Assembly (NCBI GenBank): GCA_903909905.1
Contig: CAIVXP010000038.1
Location: 1 to 11,509, forward strand
Length of the DNA stretch: 11,509 nt
DNA from: Akkermansiaceae bacterium
Lineage (GTDB): Bacteria; Verrucomicrobiota; Verrucomicrobiia; Verrucomicrobiales; Akkermansiaceae
Reading direction: 5' to 3'
Below are positions 1-4,909 of the stretch, piece after piece. A program made the translations under genes and the position numbers. The notes under the pieces are model-generated. The model had not been told where the DNA came from. It worked only from the letters and a program-made list of their open reading frames with translations, and did not search any database. Positions within the stretch are counted from its first letter, which is position 1; each line of letters starts with the position of its first letter.

Positions 1-464
1 ATTTTTTCCTGCTGTTGGGTGCGATCGAGTTTGCGGCAGGTGCCAGGATATGTGGGGCCTTCGGGGCCGTGTGGCGCATTGGACATGCGTGCGGTTTCGG
101 CGATGATTTCGCTGCGGGTGCAGAAGCACGGATAGATCACGCCTACGGATGTCAGTTCGGCGAGGGCAGATTGGTAGGCCTCTCTACGGATTGATTGACG
201 CAGGGCGCTGTCGTCCCACGGGAGTCCGAGCCATTGGAGATCGTTTTCGATCGCGTCGTAGTAGGGAGCCTTCACGCGGTTGGCGTCGATGTCCTCAATG
301 CGTAGCAAGAAACGGCCCTGGGTGCTTTGCTCTGCCACTTCTCGTGCGACCCATGCGGCGTAGGCGTGACCCATGTGCAGTAGGCCGGTGGGGCTTGGTG
401 CGAATCGTGTGACGATGGGCGCGCTGCCGTTATCCGGGGTGAGGCCCTGGAGGTGCAAGGTCAT
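1..464 (-). CDS. gluQ: Glutamyl-queuosine tRNA(Asp) synthetase, partial (3' end off window)
   Basis: Translating the complement from the ATG at 464 gives 154 codons that stay open to the left edge. Residues 17-33 carry the class I synthetase start, with RFAPSPTG followed by an HMGH version of the HIGH motif (30-33). LLRIEDID follows at 53-60. A zinc site of the form CxC...YxxxC is visible (C113, C115, Y139, C143). That zinc site, with the short catalytic core, is typical of GluQ-RS, a GluRS fragment that attaches glutamate to queuosine at position 34 of tRNA(Asp) in the cytoplasm. A full GltX is the alternative, but the CxC/YxxxC pattern and RIEDID context favour GluQ. The KMSKS-like region and the length cannot be seen because the gene is cut. 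The start lies 9 bases after the DUF1802 stop, so the two are probably co-transcribed. There is no Shine-Dalgarno motif. Confidence 0.88.
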   Translation of the reverse strand, partial: MTLHLQGLTPDNGSAPIVTRFAPSPTGLLHMGHAYAAWVAREVAEQSTQGRFLLRIEDIDANRVKAPYYDAIENDLQWLGLPWDDSALRQSIRREAYQSALAELTSVGVIYPCFCTRSEIIAETARMSNAPHGPEGPTYPGTCRKLDRTQQQEK

Positions 465-473
465 GGTTTGGGT

Positions 474-1043
474 TCAGGCGGTGACCTGTGCGAGGTCTTC
501 GAAGACCTTGGTGATCTCTGCAAATTTTTCCCGAGCGATCACCGGGGTTTCATTGGTGTTGGGTGCGGATGGGAGCTTGATCCAGCTGCGGCATCCGCCA
601 AAGGCGCTCGTGTAGGAGAGCTTCCAAGCTTGGGTTAGTTTAAAAACGCGGACGAGGGCGACATGGATGCTGCCGGAGTTCATGCCTTTGCCTTGCCAAT
701 CAAAGCGCTCGCGTACGGTGGCTTCGGTGAGGATGTGGCAGGGCGCGAGTGCGTCGACCTTTTGCCAATCGGTCAGAGTCACTGCATGGATCGCCTCGGC
801 GCGGTGCGTGATGTGGACCGTGTCACCTAGCTGCCATTCGGCGAGTGTTTCCGCATGGCCTTCGCGGACATGTTCGGCCTGGGCGTGAAAGCGGGTGGGG
901 AAGAGAAAAAACGAATCGTGAGCGAATGAGAATCCTTCGCGGCCTTCGTGGATTCCGCCTTTGCGCAGGATGATGCTTTGCGTGCCGCTGGCGAGGGCGT
1001 CGCAGACGACTTGCCATTCCTTGAAGCCGGTGTTCGGATCCAT
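474..1043 (-). CDS. DUF1802 family protein
   Basis: A 189-residue protein that matches my memory of the DUF1802 family (PF08819). It has KEWQVVCDALASG near residues 8-20, the ILRKGGI segment at 25-31 and FFLFPT at 45-50, all characteristic of the N-terminal half of that family. No enzyme activity is established for DUF1802 as far as I know, and I see no signal peptide, membrane segment or metal site, so it is probably cytoplasmic. It sits between a small zinc-ribbon gene (9-base gap upstream) and gluQ (9-base gap downstream). This packing strongly suggests one transcript and perhaps translational coupling. The start at 1043 is the first ATG and keeps the conserved KEW motif near the N terminus. 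The family call is fairly secure; the function is unknown. Confidence 0.85.
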   Translation of the reverse strand: MDPNTGFKEWQVVCDALASGTQSIILRKGGIHEGREGFSFAHDSFFLFPTRFHAQAEHVREGHAETLAEWQLGDTVHITHRAEAIHAVTLTDWQKVDALAPCHILTEATVRERFDWQGKGMNSGSIHVALVRVFKLTQAWKLSYTSAFGGCRSWIKLPSAPNTNETPVIAREKFAEITKVFEDLAQVTA

Positions 1044-1052
1044 GGGCGGGGA

Positions 1053-1283
1053 TCAGTTCAGGTCATCGGCAGTGACCGATGTTTGTTCGCGGCTGCCTAG
1101 GATGCGTGCTTGGAGGACGACGCGTTCGGAGGCGGGATCGAAGCGGTAGCCGTGGCAGTTTGGGCAGATGCTGGTGCCGCTGCCGACGATCGATTCGCAA
1201 CCTTCACAGACTTTGTAGGCGGTGGGGTTGGCGGCGATTTTGGCGGCGGTGGACGCGCGATTGGGTGCTGCGGATTCGGGCAT
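1053..1283 (-). CDS. Small zinc-ribbon protein of unknown function
   Basis: A 76-residue protein with two metal-binding knuckles, CEGC (C26, C29) and CPNC (C40, C43), separated by ten residues. This is a plain zinc-ribbon or rubredoxin-like arrangement. An Ala-rich N-terminal segment precedes it and a short polar tail follows. There is no helix-turn-helix or catalytic domain, so it could bind nucleic acid or protein, or simply be a small structural zinc protein. The start at 1283 is the only methionine codon before the zinc site. It lies 9 bases downstream of the U-tract of the rpsT terminator, and its stop is 9 bases before the DUF1802 start. It is not DksA: the length, spacing and coiled coil do not match. 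The coding call is supported by the intact cysteine pairs and operon packing; the function is not known. Confidence 0.75.
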   Translation of the reverse strand: MPESAAPNRASTAAKIAANPTAYKVCEGCESIVGSGTSICPNCHGYRFDPASERVVLQARILGSREQTSVTADDLN

Positions 1284-1292
1284 TGGGTTCAG

Positions 1293-1323
1293 AAAAAAAG
1301 CGGCACCGGGTGACCGGTCCGCT
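1293..1323 (-). terminator. Rho-independent terminator of rpsT
   Basis: Read on the minus strand, this is a GC-rich hairpin: AGCGG plus ACCGG pair with CCGGT and GCCGCT, with one bulged G and a four-base TCAC loop. Seven T residues follow. It starts about 43 bases after the rpsT stop codon. The plus-strand reading also ends in a T-rich run (starting about two bases past the stem), so it could work weakly in both directions, although no plus-strand gene enters it. The end of the T run is only 9 bases from the ATG of the next minus-strand gene. Confidence 0.85.
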
Positions 1324-1366
1324 TGATTTTTTTAAGTGGGGCCGGTGGCTCCGGAATTTTTCACCA

Positions 1367-1630
1367 TCAGGCGATGGCTGCCAGCGACTTCGAGGTCTTG
1401 CTCTTGAGGTTGGAGGCCTTGTTCGGGTGGATGAGGTTGCGCTTGGCTGCTTTGTCCACGGCAGAGGAGAATTCGGAGCTGGCCTTGGCGGCGCTTTCCT
1501 TATCGCCGGCGGCGATGGCTGAGAGCGTCTTTTTACGCAAAGTTTTGATGCGGCTCTTGGCGGCGCGGTTGCGCTCGGTGCGGACGATGGTCTGGCGGGC
1601 GCGTTTGATGGATGACTTGTGGTTGGCCAT
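1367..1630 (-). CDS. rpsT: 30S ribosomal protein S20
   Basis: An 87-residue, very basic, lysine- and alanine-rich protein beginning MANHKSSIKRARQ, the standard S20 N terminus. It continues with the helical segments NRAAKSRIKTLRKK, AAKASSEFSSAVDKAAKRNLI and HPNKASNLKSK that are typical of S20. S20 binds 16S rRNA in the body of the small subunit and helps early 30S assembly. An in-frame ATG exists 14 codons upstream (1672), but that extension has no S20 similarity and would overlap the promoter, so 1630 is the start. The leader has a good sigma70-type promoter about 40 bases upstream and the gene ends at a strong terminator, so it can be a single-gene unit. No Shine-Dalgarno motif is present even though this is a highly expressed gene. 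Confidence 0.97.
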   Translation of the reverse strand: MANHKSSIKRARQTIVRTERNRAAKSRIKTLRKKTLSAIAAGDKESAAKASSEFSSAVDKAAKRNLIHPNKASNLKSKTSKSLAAIA

Positions 1631-1670
1631 GATGAATGATGGAAGGGAGGTCGCTTGCGTGCGGGGGCGC

Positions 1671-1698
1671 AAATTAGGGAATCGAGGGGATGTGTCAA
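1671..1698 (-). promoter_or_regulatory. Sigma70-type promoter of rpsT
   Basis: On the minus strand there is a perfect TTGACA (-35, positions 1698-1693), a 16-base spacer and TAATTT (-10, positions 1676-1671). This predicts a transcript starting near 1664 with a leader of about 35 bases before the rpsT ATG at 1630. It lies in the gap between the L,D-transpeptidase stop and rpsT. A perfect -35 in front of a ribosomal protein gene makes it credible; it is not experimentally supported. Confidence 0.65.
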
Positions 1699-1731
1699 GC
1701 TCGTCTTTTTGGGAAATTCCCGCTTCGTGGC

Positions 1732-2358
1732 TTAGCTGCGTGGAATTCTGCCGTTGGCAGAGGCCATCTGGCTGGATCGAGTGGCAGAGCTGCGGATGGA
1801 CTTGCGAATGACGAATACGTCGGCACCGTAGCCCACGCGGTTGTAGAGGTCGGCGATATCGTGGCTGGACATGCGGATGCAGCCGTAGGAGGCGGGTCTG
1901 CCGAGGCGGCGTTCCTCAGGGGTGCCGTGGATGTAGATGGTGCGTTTAAAGGCGTTGCGGTTGCGGCTTTCGGTGCCTTTGAGCCAGAGGATGCGGGTGA
2001 CGATCGGGTCGCGGCCGGGCGCGTTGGGCTTGAGGACCTCGCCGGTGCGGCGGCGGCTTTTGAAGACGCTGCCGAGGGGCGAGTTGCAACCGATTTTTTT
2101 GGCGACTTGGAGGCGGCCTAGTGGCGTGCAGTTGCTGCCGGGCCGGTCGCCGCAACCAAATTTCGAGGTTGATATTTTGTAGCTTTTCACCGGGACACCA
2201 TCGCGGACGAGCATCATTTTTTGATCGTTGATGCTGACAATCATCTTGTTGCGGTTGTCCTTGCCGATTCCGGCGAATCCTCCAGTGCTGCAACTTGAGA
2301 GGCAGCATGCGGCCGCGAGCGCGATGATGGCGGCCGGGGCTTGGAGGAATTTTATCAT
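1732..2358 (-). CDS. Lipoprotein L,D-transpeptidase (YkuD domain), SYGC variant
   Basis: A 208-residue protein. Residues 1-23 form a lipoprotein signal peptide: a basic start, a hydrophobic core rich in Ala and Leu, and LSSC with Cys23 as the lipidation site. Residues about 38-186 are a YkuD domain that contains IYIHGTPEE (H144) and the active-site segment ASYGCIRM (S157, Y158, G159, C160). Family members use the cysteine to cross-link peptidoglycan stem peptides (3-3 bonds) or to attach proteins to the wall; it would act in the periplasm. The usual motif is S/T-H-G-C, so Tyr158 replaces the second His. A further ATG upstream at 2502 would overlap the glycosyltransferase gene and hide the signal peptide, so 2358 is chosen. 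It starts 16 bases after the glycosyltransferase stop, so the two form an operon. The Ser/Arg-rich C-terminal tail is poorly conserved in appearance. Confidence 0.9.
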   Translation of the reverse strand: MIKFLQAPAAIIALAAACCLSSCSTGGFAGIGKDNRNKMIVSINDQKMMLVRDGVPVKSYKISTSKFGCGDRPGSNCTPLGRLQVAKKIGCNSPLGSVFKSRRRTGEVLKPNAPGRDPIVTRILWLKGTESRNRNAFKRTIYIHGTPEERRLGRPASYGCIRMSSHDIADLYNRVGYGADVFVIRKSIRSSATRSSQMASANGRIPRS

Positions 2359-2374
2359 GTCAGCGCGGTGGGGA

Positions 2375-3877
2375 TCATTTGCGTTTTGCAACTTCGGTCG
2401 CTGCCTGCCCGGGCTCCGAAAAGACCATGCGTGAGAGTGATGAGAGAGAGGTGTAGAAAAATCCGATCGGGAAGGGCAGCAACAGAACCGCGGATGAGAC
2501 ATTGCCTTTCATGGCCGCCTCGACGACGACGAAAAGGAAGAAGAAACCGAAGAGCAGTTCGACGAAGGGTGTGAGAGTTTTCATCGCCTTGTAGCTGCTT
2601 TTTTTCCAGTCGGTGGCCTTGTTTTGGCTGATGCCATACTTTGGAGTGCGGACGAAGGCGGTCTGGTGATTGAAGATGGCTTCGATCACCGCTTTGGCAT
2701 TGCTGATCGACATGCCAATGCCAAGTGCGAGCAGTAGTGGTAGGTAGGGAATTTCTTTCCACCAGGTGCCGGGGCGCAGGGCTTTTTGGGAGAAAAGGTA
2801 AAAGACGATCACCGACACCGAAGAGAAGAAAAAGATCGGAACATTGATGATGTAATAGGTGAGTTTTCCGAAATCCGGCTGCGATTGCTGGTTCGGGTAG
2901 ATCAGGAAGCAAAGCAAAATGAGGAGCAGGTAGGCAAAGTTGGAGGTCAGGTGGAAGGTGGCCTCGACCTTCACGCTGAAGGGCACATCGCTGCGCCAGA
3001 TCGCCGGCAGGACTTTTTTGCAAACTTGGATCGAGCCTTTCGTCCAGCGGTGTTGCTGGCTTTTGAAGCCATCCATGTCGATTGGCAGCTCGGCTGGAGT
3101 TTCGACATCGTTAAGGAAAATGAAGCGCCAGCCTTTGAGTTGGGCGCGATAGCTGAGGTCCATGTCCTCGGTGAGCGTGTCGTGCTCCCAACCGCCGGCG
3201 TCGGCGATGCAGGACTTGCGCCAGATGCCGCCGGTGCCGTTGAAGGTGAAGAAACGCCCTGAGCGGTTGCGGGCGGTTTGCTCGAGCTCCATGTGGCCGT
3301 CGAGGAACATCGCTTGGATGCGGGTGAGCACATTGAAACTGCGGTTCAGGTGACCCCAGCGGGTTTGGATGAGGCCGATTTTCTCGTCGCTAAAAAAGTG
3401 GATGGTCTTTTGCAGCAGGTCGGGGTTCGGAACGAAGTCGGCGTCGAGGATGAGGAGAAATTCGCCCTTGGCCGTGCGGGTGCCGTTTTCGAGAGCACCA
3501 GCCTTGTAGCCGGTGCGGTCGCTGCGGTGGATGTGATCGGCATCAAAGCCGAGCGCTTTGAGGCGGTCGATGCCATTGCGGCAGATATCGATCGTCTGAT
3601 CGGTTGAGTCGTCGAGAAGTTGGATCTGGAGCTTGTCCTTCGGGTAATCGAGCGCTGCGACCGCGTTGAGGAGGCGGTCCACCACATGCATTTCATTGAA
3701 GACCGGGAGTTGGACCGTGACGACCGGCAGCTCTTTGAAAAGCGACTGTGGCTTTGGGTGGTTGCGCGCGTGCTTGAGATAGAGGAAAACGATCGCAAGG
3801 CGGTGAGAGCCGAAGCCGGCGAGTCCGATGAGAACGAGGATGTACGCGGCGTACCAGATGGGCGAGGACCAGTCCAT
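2375..3877 (-). CDS. Membrane family 2 glycosyltransferase, cellulose-synthase-like
   Basis: A 500-residue processive-type GT2 enzyme. A transmembrane helix lies near residues 8-34. The cytoplasmic GT-A domain shows the ordered motifs of cellulose-synthase-like enzymes: LLDDSTD (D89, D90), DADF (145-148, metal/UDP site), TEDMD (236-240, catalytic base) and QQHRW (274-278, acceptor/product site). About five more hydrophobic segments follow, near 307-327, 340-365, 376-400, 433-455 and 461-482. Such proteins polymerise and export a beta-linked glycan from a nucleotide sugar. The layout resembles CslA/CESA-like enzymes, but the sugar cannot be told from the sequence, and no BcsB-, BcsZ- or PilZ-like partner is nearby. 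The L,D-transpeptidase gene follows after 16 bases, pointing to a shared envelope role. The start at 3877 is the first ATG in frame. No Shine-Dalgarno motif. Confidence 0.92.
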   Translation of the reverse strand: MDWSSPIWYAAYILVLIGLAGFGSHRLAIVFLYLKHARNHPKPQSLFKELPVVTVQLPVFNEMHVVDRLLNAVAALDYPKDKLQIQLLDDSTDQTIDICRNGIDRLKALGFDADHIHRSDRTGYKAGALENGTRTAKGEFLLILDADFVPNPDLLQKTIHFFSDEKIGLIQTRWGHLNRSFNVLTRIQAMFLDGHMELEQTARNRSGRFFTFNGTGGIWRKSCIADAGGWEHDTLTEDMDLSYRAQLKGWRFIFLNDVETPAELPIDMDGFKSQQHRWTKGSIQVCKKVLPAIWRSDVPFSVKVEATFHLTSNFAYLLLILLCFLIYPNQQSQPDFGKLTYYIINVPIFFFSSVSVIVFYLFSQKALRPGTWWKEIPYLPLLLALGIGMSISNAKAVIEAIFNHQTAFVRTPKYGISQNKATDWKKSSYKAMKTLTPFVELLFGFFFLFVVVEAAMKGNVSSAVLLLPFPIGFFYTSLSSLSRMVFSEPGQAATEVAKRK

Positions 3878-3917
3878 GAGTCAGTAGAAACGAGTTGGGG
3901 TAGTGGATTTCGATTAT

Positions 3918-3932
3918 TTCAAGAAACTTGAA
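3918..3932. repeat. Perfect 6-3-6 inverted repeat upstream of the glycosyltransferase
   Basis: The sequence TTCAAGAAACTTGAA is a perfect inverted repeat with six-base arms and a three-base centre, lying 41-55 bases upstream of the glycosyltransferase ATG at 3877. On the minus strand it is directly preceded by TTGATA and followed by TAATCG, a weak promoter-like pair at 16-base spacing that would place the repeat inside the promoter spacer. That position suits a repressor or activator operator. The region is AT-rich, so chance is possible. Confidence 0.4.
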
Positions 3933-4051
3933 TATCAATCGTCTGCCACGGCCAGTGAAGCAGTCGGGCGGGGGGGAGTCAAGCGCCGGAGGGTGCGAGA
4001 GGCGCCCGCATCCGCGTGATGGTGCGTGCTGGGGCTCTAGGATGGGTGAAG

Positions 4052-4070
4052 CGCCGAATTATTCTCGGCG
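4052..4070. repeat. Inverted repeat overlapping the stop codon of the YugP-like gene
   Basis: CGCCGA (4052-4057) and TCGGCG (4065-4070) form a six-base-pair stem with a seven-base loop that contains the TAA stop codon of the minus-strand peptidase gene. There is no T-run after it on the minus strand, so it is not a standard intrinsic terminator. It may stabilise the 3' end or act with Rho. The remaining gap to 3878 shows a further weak GGCGCC-type pairing near 3983-4006 but no gene. Confidence 0.4.
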
Positions 4071-4793
4071 GTTGAGGGCCATCATAAGGAAGTAGAGCAG
4101 CTGGGCGATCGAGCCGACGGCGGCGGCGACATAGGTCATTGCGGCCCAGAAGAGCGCGTTTTTGGCACGTTCGTGTTCGATGCTGGCAGAGATTCCGCTG
4201 CGTTCCATCCAAGCGAGGGCGCGGTTGCTGGCATCGAACTCGACCGGCAGGGTTACGATCGAGAAGAGGGTCGTGACACCGAAAAGGGCGACCCAGGTCC
4301 AGAGGATCGTGGGGTTGTTCATGAGGCTGACCCCGACAAGGCCGGCGATCATGATGAAATTGAGGATCTTGCTCGAGAGTTGGACGGCGGGGACCATTTT
4401 CGAACGGAAGGTGAGCCAGTGGTAGGCTTGCTGGTGTTGGATGGCGTGGCCGCATTCGTGGGCGGCGACGGCGGCGGCTGCGATCGAGTTCACGTGGTAG
4501 ACCGGCTCGCTGAGGTTGACCGTCTTTTTGATCGGGTCGTAGTGGTCGGTGAGTTGGCCTTCGACGCTGATAACGCGGACATCGGTGATGCCGTTTTGGC
4601 GAAGCATCAGCTCGGCCACCTCGGCACCTGTCATGCTGATGGGGATTTGCGAGTATTGGCTGAAGCGGCGTTTGAGCATGCCGCTGATGAGCATGCTGGA
4701 GATCATGGTCACGCCGATGATGAGCATGTAGAGCGGTGAGAAGCCGCCGGGGGCAGGGGCCATTTGCGAGAGGATGAAGATTTCAGGAATCAT
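4059..4793 (-). CDS. YugP-like membrane zinc metallopeptidase (Zn_peptidase_2)
   Basis: A 244-residue membrane protein that fits the neutral zinc metallopeptidase family PF04298 (Bacillus YugP). A hydrophobic segment lies near residues 20-40, followed by a soluble part with the zincin motif HECGH (112-116), whose two His and Glu113 should bind zinc and activate water. A conserved-looking PVEFDAS at 183-189 may provide the third zinc ligand (Glu185). Hydrophobic segments at about 142-158, 162-182 and 214-238 anchor the C-terminal half. The physiological substrate is not known for this family; a role in membrane protein turnover is plausible. The start at 4793 keeps the whole N terminus; Met11 is an alternative. 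It appears to be a single-gene unit, divergent from malQ across a 116-base gap. No Shine-Dalgarno motif is present. Confidence 0.9.
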   Translation of the reverse strand: MIPEIFILSQMAPAPGGFSPLYMLIIGVTMISSMLISGMLKRRFSQYSQIPISMTGAEVAELMLRQNGITDVRVISVEGQLTDHYDPIKKTVNLSEPVYHVNSIAAAAVAAHECGHAIQHQQAYHWLTFRSKMVPAVQLSSKILNFIMIAGLVGVSLMNNPTILWTWVALFGVTTLFSIVTLPVEFDASNRALAWMERSGISASIEHERAKNALFWAAMTYVAAAVGSIAQLLYFLMMALNRRE

Positions 4794-4909
4794 GGTGCGT
4801 GTTTAGCAAGTGAGTATCGGCATGTAAACGAATCCGTTTGGAAATTTGGTTCAAAAATTTTCATCGGATTTGGAATTATCGACATTAGCCTGAATCATCC
4901 GAACCTGCC
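4794..4909. promoter_or_regulatory. Divergent intergenic region between the peptidase gene and malQ
   Basis: This 116-base AT-rich gap separates two genes that point away from each other, so it must hold both promoters. Promoter-like pieces can be seen, such as TTGAAC reading leftwards near 4853-4848 and the AT-rich block 4841-4880. No pair of boxes has convincing sequence and spacing in either direction. A sigma70 element cannot be assigned with confidence, and I see no obvious operator. Confidence 0.4.

Noticed and set aside
1079..1522. Plus-strand frames across the zinc-ribbon gene and rpsT
   Set aside because: The translations are Arg/Trp/Gly-rich low-complexity shadows and run through the rpsT terminator; S20 and the CxxC protein are the real genes.
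1631..1672. Fourteen-codon N-terminal extension of S20
   Set aside because: S20 proteins begin at MANHKSS-like sequence; the extension overlaps the -10 box of the predicted promoter and has no S20 similarity.
1710..1721. GGGAAATTCCC palindrome after the L,D-transpeptidase stop, as a terminator
   Set aside because: On the minus strand it is followed by an A-run rather than a T-run, so it does not fit an intrinsic terminator; it is short enough to be chance.
2359..2502. 48-codon N-terminal extension of the L,D-transpeptidase
   Set aside because: It overlaps the 3' end of the glycosyltransferase gene and would bury the lipoprotein signal peptide that begins at 2358.
4173..4739. A 188-codon plus-strand frame opposite the peptidase gene
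   Set aside because: The translation is an Asp/Gly/Val-rich shadow of the HECGH peptidase with no recognisable domain; the peptidase frame has a clear family match.
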